The notes: a model not told the origin generated them from the sequence alone. Counted from the stretch's first letter, positions 9,828 through 19,831 are shown. The stretch is 64,000 bases of DNA from Nostoc sp. CENA543 (GCF_002896875.1 NZ_CP023278.1:4224501-4288500), one strand, 5' to 3'. Numbers and translations: made by a program.

Positions 9828-10688
9828 TCTATAAGTAAATTTTACTCAAACTTAAAACTTACTTAATATTTCCCCTCAACACCTTCCATCGTAGTGTTAC
9901 GTCAGATAATTACATAATGATGGAACAGATTTTTTATTTAAACAACTATTGTCAATTCGATGTTTATCTTACTGGTAAACAATCCCAAGAATGATTCAAA
10001 TCCAAATTTCTTAGGGTAAATAAAATTTCCCTGTATTTATTTGGTGAACTAAATATAAAAAATTCATAAATGTAATTTATATGTAAACTAATACCAATTC
10101 TCCAAAATTAGGCAACAGATGCAAAGCTTGAAACCCAGATGATATCTGACCTTCTGAATTGCGATCTTCGTAGCGGGACTTAGTTCATTGCGTTAGCGTA
10201 CCACTTTGCTACGCAATGCTACCGCGAACGTGGAAGCAAGCTATGCGTAGCGTCTCGGAGAGAAGCGGGACGTACCCCTTCGGGGAAGCAGGCTACGCGG
10301 AGCGTCTCGGAGATAAGTCTATTGCGAATTACGAATTAGTATAAATACTTGAGAGTGAAATCATCAAGTCAATTTAAAGACTTACTTGCGGAATTTATAA
10401 AGTTTTATTAAAGTAGGTCAATTTCAGGCAAAGTAAAAGAAGATTTCTTTTGTGAAGGTGGTAAAATTTTAGGGAAAATACTGAATATCATATAAAATTA
10501 TTATCAGTATAAACAAGTGAGGAATATCAGCCACTATCTCAATTATGAGATTTGATTTTTGTAATGTGCCATTAATAATAATGTATGTGATGATATATTC
10601 CTATTGTTAATTATTTATATAAGTGTGCAAAAATTCGGCTAGGCAGTAAATGAGTGTGAACCAATAATTAGCAATCTCTACAGTATTT
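9828..10688. other. Long intergenic region between NRPS and wecG-like gene
   Basis: About 860 bp without a credible gene on either strand. Apart from the GC-rich palindromic repeat block at 10158-10330 (listed separately) it is AT-rich with many stops. The promoter of the downstream polysaccharide genes presumably lies in 10500-10690, but I see no box pair I would defend. Confidence 0.5.
10158..10330. repeat. Cluster of GC-rich palindromic intergenic repeats
   Basis: A GC-rich island in AT-rich DNA, built of the GCTACGC / GCGTAGC type words common in Nostoc-like intergenic regions. Two near-identical direct copies ending in GCGTCTCGGAGA sit at about 10240-10263 and 10292-10313. Inverted pairs include GCGTTAGC with GCTACGC (10188-10216) and a CCCCTTCGGGG hairpin at 10276-10286. 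Near-matching ATTGCGA flanks suggest an inserted element. Confidence 0.75.
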
Positions 10689-11573
10689 ATGCAACAGACT
10701 AAGGTGCTGAACGTGACTATTGACAACCTCACTATGGTGGAGTTGTTACAGAAATTGAAACATGGTGGTGTTGTTTTTACTCCTAATGTTAACCACATTA
10801 CACGCTTACAAAAACAACCAGATTTTTATTCTGTATATCAAGAAGCAGACTACATAGTATGTGATAGTAAAATATTAATGTATGCTTCTCAGTTTCTAAA
10901 TACACCCATTAAAGAAAAAATCTCAGGTTCAGATTTATTGCCAGCCTTCTATAACTATTATAAGAATGATGAAACCATCAAAATATTTTTGTTGGGTTCT
11001 GAAACTGAGATAGTAAAAAAAGCACAAAGAAGAATCAACGCTAAAGTTGGAAGAGAGATAGTGGTAGGAGCATATTCACCATCTTTCGGATTTGAGAAAA
11101 ATGAAGAAGAATGCCAAGAAATTGTCAAGATGATTAATTCATCAACAGCGACAGTTCTAGCAGTTGGCGTAGGTGCGCCTAAACAAGAAATGTGGATTAG
11201 CAAATATAAAGAACAACTCAAAAATATCACAGTTTTTTTAGCGATCGGTGCAACTATTAATTTTGAAGCAGGGACAGTCAAGCGATCGCCAAAATGGATG
11301 AGCGAAGTTGGATTGGAATGGCTTTATCGACTTGCCAGTGAACCCAAACGGCTGTGGAAAAGATATTTCTTCGATGTTATACCCTTTTTCTTGCTGATAT
11401 TAAAACAAAAGCTGCATATTTATCAGAACCCTTGGGTATCTGAGCAACAAATGCACATAACTAACTGGGATGATTTAAAATTTTCACAAGCATTTGGGAT
11501 GAGAGAAGCCTCTCTAGCTATGACTTCCGAAACAGAGTCGGCTGTCCAAGAGCAAACACAAGTCAGGAGTTAA
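10689..11573 (+). CDS. WecG/TagA/CpsF family glycosyltransferase
   Basis: A 294-residue cytoplasmic GT26-type enzyme. Family members such as TagA (N-acetylmannosamine) and WecG (ManNAcA) add the second sugar to an undecaprenyl-diphosphate-linked primer. Seen: TPNVNHI near residue 32-38, IVCDSKILMYASQ, the core around KIFLLGS, and the signature GVGAPKQEMWI near residue 160-170, all expected for the family. The C-terminal 45 residues are variable. It starts a run of same-strand polysaccharide genes (Wzc-like, acetyltransferase, GT2, GT4). It should act on a primer made by an initiating transferase encoded outside this window. Confidence 0.93.
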   Translation: MQQTKVLNVTIDNLTMVELLQKLKHGGVVFTPNVNHITRLQKQPDFYSVYQEADYIVCDSKILMYASQFLNTPIKEKISGSDLLPAFYNYYKNDETIKIFLLGSETEIVKKAQRRINAKVGREIVVGAYSPSFGFEKNEEECQEIVKMINSSTATVLAVGVGAPKQEMWISKYKEQLKNITVFLAIGATINFEAGTVKRSPKWMSEVGLEWLYRLASEPKRLWKRYFFDVIPFFLLILKQKLHIYQNPWVSEQQMHITNWDDLKFSQAFGMREASLAMTSETESAVQEQTQVRS

Positions 11574-11704
11574 TACTTGCAATTGTAAGGACAATGTGAT
11601 CATTATGCCTTGTTACTGATAAGACTGGTATTGCATAAGACTTACTACAGAGGTAGATGTTGTATTATGGTGATTAAATGTCCACATAAAATCACGTAAA
11701 TACT

Positions 11705-13900
11705 ATGGAGACACAAAACTCTGCTGAAGACATAGACATTCAAAAGTATCTACTAGTTCTGAAACGTCGCTGGTTGGTGATTGCAGGAGTATTTGTGCTT
11801 TTTGCTACATTGGGTGGAACACTTGCCCTTAAGCAACCCAAAAGCTATGAAGCGACTGGTAAGTTGCTGTTTCAAATGAACAGAACTTCATCCCTAACTG
11901 GAATTGGCGGAAAAATAGGGGATTTAGAATCCATAGGATCTAATCCTCTAGACACACAAGCTTTGTTAGTGAGGTCAAAGCCAATTCTAGAAGAGGTAGT
12001 GAATACTCTCAATCTCAAAGATAAAAAAGGCGAACGACTGAAGATAGAATCGGTTGACATCCAAGTTGAAGCAATTCCAGGTACAGATGGACTAAAAGTT
12101 GGGTATGTATCTGAAGATCCCTATCTAGCAAAAGCGATAGTCAATCAGGTAATGAAATCTTATATTGCCAATAACATTCTGACTAATAGATCAGAAGTGA
12201 TGGCTGCAGGGGATTTTATCGCTAAACAATTACCAGGGGCAAAGACAGAATTAGAAGAAGCACAAAAAGCTCTATTGCAGTTTAAAACTCAAAATAAGAT
12301 TGTTAATCTCGAAGAAGAAAGCAGTGGACTAGTAAAAAATGCAATTACCATTGACAGTGAGATCAACAATGCTCGCGCCCAACTAGCAGAGACTATTACT
12401 AGAGAAAAACAAATACTTAACCAAATAAATTTGCCAGCAGATCAAGCTGTGGATATTTCGTCTCTGAGTCAAGCTGCTGGTGTGCAAGATGCTTTCATCG
12501 AACTTCAGAAAATTCAAACTCAGTTAAAAATCCAACAAACCAGATACACGGATGCCAACCCCATTGTTATTAATCTAAAAAATCAAGAAAAAGCTTTAAA
12601 TTCTCTGTTAAAACAAAGGATTACTGAGTATTTAGGATATCCGATTCAGATTGAAACTGCCAGATTACAAATAGGCGAAATTAAAAGAGATTTATCTTTA
12701 GAGTTAGGTAAGTTACAATCACAACGCTTAGGATTAGAGAAAAGAATAACATCTTTATCTAATCTAAAATCAGCTTACGAACAAAGATTAGGAGCAATTC
12801 CTGATCTAGAAAAAACTCATGGTGAATTAGAGCAAAAAATGTTAATTGCTCAGAAAAATTATGAAAATCTTTTGACGAAATATCAAGAAATAAAGATAGT
12901 CGAAAGTCAAACTATAGGTAATGCACGTATTTTAGAATATGCCGAAGTTGATAGTAGTCCCAAAGCTAGTAAAAAGAAGGGACTTACCCTCATGGTATCA
13001 GTATTTGGGGGATTATTAGTGGGAATTGCGGTGGCATTCCTATTAGATGTGATTGATAGAAGGCTGAAAACAGCCAAGGAAGCAGAAGAGCTTTTTGGCT
13101 ACACCTTATTAGGTTTAATTCCTAAGTTTAGCAATAATTTCAATACAACTCAATTAGAAGATTCTGCCTTAGCTGAACCCGCAAGACGCGTAATTGTAGA
13201 AACAACTCCACGCTCTATGATTCACGAATCATTCGGTATGCTTCAGGCTAATTTGAAATTCATTAGTTTAGATAAAAAAATTCGGACGATCGCAGTTACA
13301 AGTTCCATTGCTGGCGAAGGAAAATCAGAAATCGCAGCCAATTTAGCAGCAGTGATCGCGCAGACAGGACGACGAGTGTTATTAATTGATGCAGATATGC
13401 GTCGCCCATCTCAACATCACCTGTGGAATTTAATTAACTCCGCTGGTTTAAGTAATGTTGTAGTCGAGCAGAATGATTTCTCAGCTACAGTACAAGCAGT
13501 TACACCCAGTTTATCTGTCCTCACCAGTGGAGTGACTCCCCCTAATCCTCTGGCTTTGATAGATTCCGAAGCCATGAAGAGCCTCATTGATAATTTGTCT
13601 AAAAAATATGATTACATAGTGTTTGATACTCCACCATTACTTGGTAATGCTGATGCAGCTGTATTGAGCAAACTGGCGGATGGAGTTCTCGTCGTATCAA
13701 GAATTGGTATTGTCGATGTAACAAGTGTTAATGCTGCCAAGTCCTTACTCTCACGTTCGGAAGTGAATGTTTTGGGTATTGTGGCTAATGCAGTTGATAT
13801 CACACAAGAGCCTAACTACTTCTATTATCAAAATCCCTCTTCGGAAAAGAGCATGACTAAGCAAGATTCTACGGATACAAGTATAAAAGCGGAACTTTAA
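11705..13900 (+). CDS. Wzc-like polysaccharide co-polymerase / BY-kinase
   Basis: A 731-residue fusion of a Wzz chain-length domain and a bacterial tyrosine kinase. Seen: N-terminal DIQKYLLVLKRRW then a transmembrane helix (about 23-42), a long periplasmic coiled-coil region (about 170-410), a second transmembrane helix (about 430-450), then the kinase with Walker A AGEGKS at 536-541, Walker A' VLLIDADMRRPS and Walker B YIVFDTPPL. A short Tyr-rich stretch (NYFYYQ) near the C terminus may be the autophosphorylation cluster, smaller than in E. coli Wzc. In this family, cycles of phosphorylation control polymer length and export. It follows the wecG-like gene by 131 nt and precedes an acetyltransferase by 37 nt. 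Confidence 0.95.
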   Translation: METQNSAEDIDIQKYLLVLKRRWLVIAGVFVLFATLGGTLALKQPKSYEATGKLLFQMNRTSSLTGIGGKIGDLESIGSNPLDTQALLVRSKPILEEVVNTLNLKDKKGERLKIESVDIQVEAIPGTDGLKVGYVSEDPYLAKAIVNQVMKSYIANNILTNRSEVMAAGDFIAKQLPGAKTELEEAQKALLQFKTQNKIVNLEEESSGLVKNAITIDSEINNARAQLAETITREKQILNQINLPADQAVDISSLSQAAGVQDAFIELQKIQTQLKIQQTRYTDANPIVINLKNQEKALNSLLKQRITEYLGYPIQIETARLQIGEIKRDLSLELGKLQSQRLGLEKRITSLSNLKSAYEQRLGAIPDLEKTHGELEQKMLIAQKNYENLLTKYQEIKIVESQTIGNARILEYAEVDSSPKASKKKGLTLMVSVFGGLLVGIAVAFLLDVIDRRLKTAKEAEELFGYTLLGLIPKFSNNFNTTQLEDSALAEPARRVIVETTPRSMIHESFGMLQANLKFISLDKKIRTIAVTSSIAGEGKSEIAANLAAVIAQTGRRVLLIDADMRRPSQHHLWNLINSAGLSNVVVEQNDFSATVQAVTPSLSVLTSGVTPPNPLALIDSEAMKSLIDNLSKKYDYIVFDTPPLLGNADAAVLSKLADGVLVVSRIGIVDVTSVNAAKSLLSRSEVNVLGIVANAVDITQEPNYFYYQNPSSEKSMTKQDSTDTSIKAEL

Positions 13901-13937
13901 ACATTTTCAATATTAACAAAAATCAAAAACCACATTT

Positions 13938-14525
13938 ATGAGTACATCACTAGAGCTAGAAGGAGATATACAAAAAACACAACAGGGGCAGTTAAATCTT
14001 TGGCAGCAGATTCAAGAGGATTGGGTAGCCCACGGAAGAGACTGGACTAAACCTGGCTTTAGAGCAGTGGCAGTGCATCGGTTTGGAGTTTGGAGAATGG
14101 GTATTCCATCCAAGATACTACGCGCTCCTTTTAGTATTCTTTATGGAATGCTATATCGTAAAGTACGTAATACCTACGGTATTGAATTACCTTACACAGT
14201 CAAACTTGGTCGCCGTGTAGTGATTGAACATCAAAGTGCGATCGTCATTCATGGTTACTGTTCAATAGGTGATGACAGTATCATTCGTCAAGGAGTGACT
14301 TTAGGGAACCGTTACCTTGACCGGCTTTTTGATGCTCCACAGTTGGGTAAAAGGGTAAATGTTGGTGCAGGAGCGAAAATTTTTGGCAATGTAACGGTGG
14401 GAGATGGTGCAAATATTGGTGCTAATGCTGTAGTGTTGACAGATATTCCAGCCGGAGCTACAGCAGTGGGTATACCAGCAAAAATAGTTAAAAATGCCAA
14501 AGATGCCGAAATTATTCCCAACTAA
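13938..14525 (+). CDS. Hexapeptide acetyltransferase, serine O-acetyltransferase-like
   Basis: A 195-residue left-handed beta-helix acetyltransferase. Seen: an N-terminal helical part with RDWTKPGFRAVAVHRFG, then hexapeptide repeats from about residue 90 (VIEHQSAIVIHG, SIGDDSIIRQGVTLGN, VNVGAGAKIFGNVTVGDGANIGANAVV), ending with the typical GIPAKIV turn. The sequence is CysE-like, but such proteins in polysaccharide loci often acetylate sugars instead of serine. It lies in a tight operon: the next start is 2 nt after its stop. The substrate is probably a nucleotide- or lipid-linked sugar, by context only. Confidence 0.88.
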   Translation: MSTSLELEGDIQKTQQGQLNLWQQIQEDWVAHGRDWTKPGFRAVAVHRFGVWRMGIPSKILRAPFSILYGMLYRKVRNTYGIELPYTVKLGRRVVIEHQSAIVIHGYCSIGDDSIIRQGVTLGNRYLDRLFDAPQLGKRVNVGAGAKIFGNVTVGDGANIGANAVVLTDIPAGATAVGIPAKIVKNAKDAEIIPN

Positions 14526-14527
14526 AT

Positions 14528-15751
14528 ATGAATATTAACCAAGTCATAAATTTGTTTACCTACGCTGTCTTACTGATTGGTGCATTCGGGTTCTTCACCT
14601 TAAGTTTAATCTTGTTTTTAGAATGTTTTGCGGCTCTTCTCCCTTCTGATATCCCTAAACACGTGAATGATGGGCAGCCTAAAAAGGTGGCAGTTTTGAT
14701 TCCCGCCCACAATGAAGAGCAAGTAATTAGTTCCACACTCTTAGAAATAAAATCACAGTTAACGAATCAACACCAACTAGTTGTAGTTGCAGATAATTGC
14801 AGTGATAAAACAGCCGCAATTGCCCGTGAAATTGGTGCTAAAGTTATTGAGCGTGAAGATCCCATCTGCAGAGGCAAAGGCTACGCTTTAGACTATGGTT
14901 TGAGATTGATAGAGTCAGAACCACCAGATATAGTAGTGTTTTGCGATGCTGACTGTAAAGTTGAACCAGGGGCAATAGATAAGTTGGTACAGTATGCGAT
15001 CGCCACAAATAGACCTGTACAGGCGACTTACTTAATGGAGAAATCCTGCGACGCTAGCCCTAAAGAATCTGTCTCCGTCTTTGCCTTCAAGTTAAAAAAT
15101 CTAGTACGTTTGCGCGGGTTAGCTAAATTGGGTATTCCCTGCTTATTAACTGGAACAGGTATGGCTTTTCCTTGGTCTGTGATTAAATCAGTTGATTTAG
15201 CCAGTGGTTACATTGTTGAAGATATGAAACTTGGTCTTGACTTAGCTATTGCTGGTTACGCACCAGTATTTTGCTCAGAAGCTAATGTAACTGCGTTGTT
15301 ACCTAAGAAAACACAAGCAGTTAAAAGTCAAAGAACCCGTTGGGAACACGGTCATTTAAAGACTTTGCTCACTTATGTACCGAAACTGATTGGGGAATCA
15401 ATCAAGCAGGCCAGGTTGGATTTATTACTTAGTGGTTTAGACTTATGTGTCCCTCCTTTGTCTTTATTGATGTTGATCTGGTTAATGCTAGTAACAGTAA
15501 CTTTTGGTCTGGGGTTACTGACAAATATCTGGATGCCAGTGGCCATTTTAGCCCTAGCCAGTTTATTGTTGTTAAGTGGAATACTGATAGCTTGGATGAA
15601 ATTTGGGCGGACTGATTTACCTCTGCTACAGCTTTTAGCCATACCGCTTTACATTCTTGGGAAGATTCCTCTCTATCTGAAGTTTTTAGTTAAACCCCAA
15701 AATTCATGGATTCGGACAGAAAGAGACTCAACTAACATTTCCCAGTCTTAA
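14528..15751 (+). CDS. Membrane-bound family 2 glycosyltransferase
   Basis: A 407-residue GT2 enzyme anchored by an N-terminal helix (about 8-33) and two or more C-terminal helices (about 315-375). Seen: VAVLIPAHNEEQVI at the nucleotide-binding strand, FCDAD (about 138-142) as metal-binding DXD, VEDMKL as the catalytic-base region, and QRTRW (about 267-271), which matches the QxxRW motif of processive cellulose/hyaluronan-type synthases. It is translationally coupled to the upstream acetyltransferase (2-nt gap). Topology fits a cytoplasmic catalytic domain building lipid-linked sugar; whether it is processive cannot be told from sequence. Confidence 0.93.
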   Translation: MNINQVINLFTYAVLLIGAFGFFTLSLILFLECFAALLPSDIPKHVNDGQPKKVAVLIPAHNEEQVISSTLLEIKSQLTNQHQLVVVADNCSDKTAAIAREIGAKVIEREDPICRGKGYALDYGLRLIESEPPDIVVFCDADCKVEPGAIDKLVQYAIATNRPVQATYLMEKSCDASPKESVSVFAFKLKNLVRLRGLAKLGIPCLLTGTGMAFPWSVIKSVDLASGYIVEDMKLGLDLAIAGYAPVFCSEANVTALLPKKTQAVKSQRTRWEHGHLKTLLTYVPKLIGESIKQARLDLLLSGLDLCVPPLSLLMLIWLMLVTVTFGLGLLTNIWMPVAILALASLLLLSGILIAWMKFGRTDLPLLQLLAIPLYILGKIPLYLKFLVKPQNSWIRTERDSTNISQS

Positions 15752-15803
15752 TTTTTCTACCAAAACTAGCAAAAATAAAATTGATTTTTACATCAGTAAT
15801 TTT

Positions 15804-17057
15804 ATGAAAAAACAGGGAATTTTACTAGTGATGCCCGTTCCATTTCGGATGGTAGAGGGTCGTTTGGGCTTTGATGATCAAACATGCGAAGGACTCATAC
15901 GATGGGCGGAAAATTTTGATCATGTGGTTATGGCTTGTCCAGTCATCCCTGAACAAGTCTTTGCTACTAGTGAAACATCTCTAACTTGGCAAGCGATCGC
16001 TGATTTACCCTGTGCTGATAAGTTGGAGTTAGTTCCACTACCTTATGCTTATAAGATTCCCGATTTCATTAAAACCTACAAAGCAACTAGTCAGCTATTA
16101 AGTGAGAAAATCCAAAAGTCCCAGTATCTTTGTTTTGCCCTAAGTGGTGTCATCGGAGATTGGGGGGCGATCGCCTGTTTAGAAGCAATTAAACTCCAAC
16201 GTCCCTATGCAGTCTGGGCAGATCGGGTAGAATACGAAGTCATTAGCAGGACTTTGTGGAAAAAAGAGTCATTAAAAAAAGCTCCCCTCAAACGTCTAAT
16301 CAAGGATTTTTTGACTCTCCCATTGCACAAGCCCTATCAAAGATATCTCATCCGTCGCAGCCAGCTAGGATTATTCCAAGGACAGGATTGTTATTCAGCT
16401 TATTCACCCTTCTGTAAAAATTCTCATTGCGTTTATGACATTCACACTAAAAAGTCAGATCAAATTGATGCTGCTAGTCTTGATCTGAAAATTAAGCCCC
16501 TATCCAACGGCGAACCATTACGTATATGCTATGTAGGACGAGCCGCAGAAATGAAGGGTCCATTGGACTGGCTACGAGTTGTACATCTTCTTTGTGAGGC
16601 CGGAGTAAACTTAAAAGCCACTTGGTTAGGAGATGGGCCTCTGCTGGCTGACATGAAGTCACTTGTCAATGAATTAGGGATTACCGAAAAAGTCCATTTA
16701 GCGGGATTTGTTAGCGATCGCCACCAAATTTTGACAACCATGAAAAGCAATCATATCTTCCTGTTTTGTCATAAAACACCAGAATCGCCCCGGTGCCTAG
16801 TTGAGTCTTTAGTCTCTGGTTGTCCTATTATTGGTTACAGTAGCCCCTATTCTGAAGGTTTAGTATCTCAATTTGGTGGTGGAGCATTTGTCACACTCAA
16901 CAACTGGCAAAAATTAGCTGACTTAATCATCGATATCAATTCAGATCGAGAAAAATTAAGTAAATTAATTTTCCAAGCTGCCTTATCTGGTCAGCAGTTT
17001 GATGAAGAAACTGTATTTCAAAATCGCAGTGACTTAATTAAGCAATATTTACCATAA
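15804..17057 (+). CDS. Glycosyltransferase, GT4/group 1 type
   Basis: A 417-residue soluble GT-B fold enzyme. The C-terminal half carries the group-1 features: RICYVGRAAEMKGPLDWLRVV, then ATWLGDGPL, VHLAGFVSDRHQI, and an ESPRCLVESLVSGCPIIGY segment corresponding to the E-x7-E nucleotide-sugar binding loop. The N-terminal half is divergent and gives no acceptor clue. Last gene of the same-strand run that begins with the wecG-like gene; the gap to the GT2 is 52 nt. Confidence 0.9.
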   Translation: MKKQGILLVMPVPFRMVEGRLGFDDQTCEGLIRWAENFDHVVMACPVIPEQVFATSETSLTWQAIADLPCADKLELVPLPYAYKIPDFIKTYKATSQLLSEKIQKSQYLCFALSGVIGDWGAIACLEAIKLQRPYAVWADRVEYEVISRTLWKKESLKKAPLKRLIKDFLTLPLHKPYQRYLIRRSQLGLFQGQDCYSAYSPFCKNSHCVYDIHTKKSDQIDAASLDLKIKPLSNGEPLRICYVGRAAEMKGPLDWLRVVHLLCEAGVNLKATWLGDGPLLADMKSLVNELGITEKVHLAGFVSDRHQILTTMKSNHIFLFCHKTPESPRCLVESLVSGCPIIGYSSPYSEGLVSQFGGGAFVTLNNWQKLADLIIDINSDREKLSKLIFQAALSGQQFDEETVFQNRSDLIKQYLP

Positions 17058-17339
17058 CTTAGGAGTTAATTATTTTTATCAAACTTTCAAGATATAAGTC
17101 AGGAGGAAATTGCCCCCTGCTATGTATGTGTAGCTTTATTTGGGAGAATTGGTATTAAGTAATCTTTAGTGCTATATTTTATTTTTAAAAAATCTAATGG
17201 CAATATGAATATATCTTCTAAATCTAGTAGTCCGATATCATCTCAATAAGATTAATTAAATGTAATAATCTCTATTCATGAACTTAGGGGTGATGAGCAT
17301 ATGGTTTTCCTGTCACGCTTACACTCTTACTGTAGTTTA

Positions 17340-18206
17340 TCAATTATCACTAATTCCTAATATCGCTTGATCAATTAAGTTTAGTATTTCGACATTTCTA
17401 CTCATATCAAATTTCCGGGCAAAAAATTTTGGTGAACTCACAAGTTCTTCAAAATAACTTTTATCTAAAACTGCTGGAGGAGTAGGATTTGGATTTTCCC
17501 AATCAACATATCTTAAATCATCATTGAAAATGATAGCACCAAAAGGTGAATTAGAGATAATTGTTTGAAAAAACAATTCATCAGGAATAAATACATATCT
17601 GAAATAATTTATATAATCAGGGTTCTTCAGGAGAAAATTGTTAATATAATAAATACATTCTTTTGATAAACACCACCACTGAGAACCACCAAATGGTTCA
17701 AGTCCAGGAATGAATTTACGTTCAATAGGTAAATAGAAATGTTTGCTCCGAAAATGAAAGTGCCAGTGTTTAACTCTGTTTAATGACTGATAACATCCAT
17801 CTTGATAAGTCCATTTATTATCTTGTTTTAAGGAAAATGATTCTATAAATTCATGACCTCGTCTTTCATGAAGAAAATTTTTTATCTGAGTGATAGGCTT
17901 AATTGGATAGTCTTGTCCTGATAGCAATATTGCATAGTCAAATTCGACATTATGGTTAATTAATTGTCGTATTCCTTCTATCGTAGCCTTAACAATATCT
18001 ATTTTTCCCCAATAGCATTTATATCTTTTAAGTAGATAAACATTAGGCATATTCTGCACTTGGTTTACAATATCAGAGTAAACTTTATCGTTTACTTTTC
18101 CATCTATGTGTAGAAAGAAGGTAGCACTATCATCATTAAGCCGATAAATCAAACGTACTAATTGTTGCGGTAATTTATGCGCCAAAATGATGTAAGCAAT
18201 TTTCAT
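17340..18206 (-). CDS. Core-2/I-branching-like glycosyltransferase (GT14)
   Basis: A 288-residue protein of the core-2/I-branching (PF02485, GT14) type, whose eukaryotic members add beta-1,6-GlcNAc or xylose. Seen: N-terminal IAYIILAHKLPQQLVRLIYRL, FFLHIDGKV, the highly diagnostic LLSGQDYPIKP near residue 110-120, and GGSQWWCLSKE with PDELFFQTII downstream. No membrane helix. It is encoded opposite to its neighbours: convergent with the GT4 gene and divergent from the polymerase gene (59 nt apart). Bacterial members are common in polysaccharide loci; the sugar transferred is unknown. Confidence 0.9.
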   Translation of the reverse strand: MKIAYIILAHKLPQQLVRLIYRLNDDSATFFLHIDGKVNDKVYSDIVNQVQNMPNVYLLKRYKCYWGKIDIVKATIEGIRQLINHNVEFDYAILLSGQDYPIKPITQIKNFLHERRGHEFIESFSLKQDNKWTYQDGCYQSLNRVKHWHFHFRSKHFYLPIERKFIPGLEPFGGSQWWCLSKECIYYINNFLLKNPDYINYFRYVFIPDELFFQTIISNSPFGAIIFNDDLRYVDWENPNPTPPAVLDKSYFEELVSSPKFFARKFDMSRNVEILNLIDQAILGISDN

Positions 18207-18265
18207 AAGTTTAGATCCCGATATTTACATAAGTTGTAAATCAGTATACACCTAAATATTCAATC

Positions 18266-19468
18266 ATGAGAAAATTTTTAGCTACATCTGAGATATATTT
18301 CGTCATTTTAAGTTTAACTTTTTTCACGGGAGCTTTAGGTACCATCTTCTCATCTGCCGCTATAATAACTTTGATCAGATATTTAATATTGGGAATTAGT
18401 GGAATAGCAATTTATATTGAAAGAAGAAAAGTTGTATATGCAATACGTCGAAATATTGTACTTTCTGTATTGACAATTATAATTATCTGTTCTTTTCTCT
18501 GGTCACTGTACCCAGTATCTACGCTGAAAGACTTACGAGAAGTTTTTCAAATGACTATGTTTGCGCTATATTTTTCTATAAGATTTAGCGTGAAAGAACA
18601 GGTAAAATTCATTACTGTTACATTCAGCATAGGAATTGTCTTAAGTATTTTATATGCTGTTGCTTTTCCTAGCATTGGTATACATGGATCAGATCATCCA
18701 GGAGCATGGAAAGGCATCTACGACTATAAAAATACTTTTGGCAGCATGATGGTGTTAAGTTCTTTATTATTTTTCTCACTACCTGTAGAAAAACCAATTT
18801 ATAAACTATACAAGTTAGCAGGTTATTGTGTTTCTATTGTAATGATGTTGCTATCTACTTCTAAGACTTCTCTTGTACTTTCTTTCTTACTAATATTTAT
18901 TTTGCTGCTATATAAAAAATTTAGATGGCAAGGAAAAATCAGCGTTGTATATGTGGACATTGCTATTCTTATTTTTGGCTGTGTGGGCGCATTTGTCCTA
19001 ACTCAATGGGTAGATCTGTTAGATGGTCTGGGCAAAGATCCTACACTAACTGGAAGAACAGTAATATGGAATTATGTACTATCACAATTATTAGAAAGAC
19101 CATTACTGGGTTTTGGGAGAGGAGCATTTTGGGATCCACAGAGTCCCTATGCTTTTGCTGCTGGTAGAGAACTTTCTTCTTGGTTTCGTCCTCCCCATGC
19201 TCATAATGGTTTTATTGATTTAATGCTAGATGTAGGTTTTATAGGTTTTTTACTGTTTCTATTTAGTTTCGTCAAAACCTATATGCGCTCACTCAAAATG
19301 GCTTATGCCAGTAAAAACCAGGAAGATATTTGGCCTCTTGCTTTTCTGATGTTTCTAGCAATGAATAATATTACAGAAAGCTATTTGCTACGTTTAGCTA
19401 ATATCTACTGGGTTTTGTTTTTGACAATAGCTATCTCATTATCTATTGCACCAAAAAATCGTAATTAA
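18266..19468 (+). CDS. O-antigen ligase/polymerase family protein (Wzy-like)
   Basis: A 400-residue membrane protein with roughly ten hydrophobic segments and a longer loop at about residues 255-315. That loop contains LTGRTVIWNYVLSQLLERP, LLGFGRGAFW and PPHAHNGFIDLMLDVGF. The last piece matches the conserved Wzy_C motif of O-antigen ligases and polymerases. In a locus with Wzc- and Wzx-like proteins it is most likely the Wzy polymerase that joins repeat units on the outer face of the cytoplasmic membrane; a ligase role cannot be excluded. Confidence 0.9.
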   Translation: MRKFLATSEIYFVILSLTFFTGALGTIFSSAAIITLIRYLILGISGIAIYIERRKVVYAIRRNIVLSVLTIIIICSFLWSLYPVSTLKDLREVFQMTMFALYFSIRFSVKEQVKFITVTFSIGIVLSILYAVAFPSIGIHGSDHPGAWKGIYDYKNTFGSMMVLSSLLFFSLPVEKPIYKLYKLAGYCVSIVMMLLSTSKTSLVLSFLLIFILLLYKKFRWQGKISVVYVDIAILIFGCVGAFVLTQWVDLLDGLGKDPTLTGRTVIWNYVLSQLLERPLLGFGRGAFWDPQSPYAFAAGRELSSWFRPPHAHNGFIDLMLDVGFIGFLLFLFSFVKTYMRSLKMAYASKNQEDIWPLAFLMFLAMNNITESYLLRLANIYWVLFLTIAISLSIAPKNRN

Positions 19469-19483
19469 TTTTAACTGCAACAG

Positions 19484-19831
19484 TAATTTAAAATGTTTTC
19501 TTTTGCAATAGCTAATAAAGGTTCTTGTAATTTATCTAATGTTCCGTCTTTTTGCCAATGTTGTAGCCATCTGTGCGCCGCCCCTTTTGATACTCATATT
19601 TCTCCGGTGGGAACATCACACCAACGCCAGCCTGTATCAATTGTCTAGATTAAAAATTAAAACCTCATTTCTGGAGATGTCTAAATATAGACAGTAATGT
19701 ATTAAATACGTAGCGAAATGCCGAATGAGGCATTCCGCGAGCGCGCTTTTATACTTCCTTGGGTAATATATCTTCCAATAGACTCCATTGTAGTTTGCTC
19801 AATCTTTCAAATCGCCCAGGTATAACCTGAT
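19484..19831 (-). pseudogene. Decayed IS5-type (DUF4096) transposase fragments
   Basis: Translating the minus strand by eye gives two pieces of one transposase. The N-terminal piece, about 19752-19831, reads GRFERLSKLQWSLLEDILPKE. The C-terminal piece, about 19640-19484, reads WRWCDVPTGEI, an in-frame TGA, then AAHRWLQHWQKDGTLDKLQ and PLLAIAKENI. About 25 central residues are missing, and the gap (19650-19751) holds unrelated DNA with a GC-rich palindrome. The same domain appears at 22533-22830 on the other strand. The gene is clearly non-functional. Confidence 0.8.
19705..19750. repeat. Short GC-rich palindromic repeat inside a transposase remnant
   Basis: The sequence around GCGAAATGCC / GGCATTCCGC and GCGAGCGCGC forms an imperfect palindrome. 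It resembles the GTAGCG-type intergenic repeats of cyanobacteria and sits exactly between the two pieces of the transposase remnant. Confidence 0.5.
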
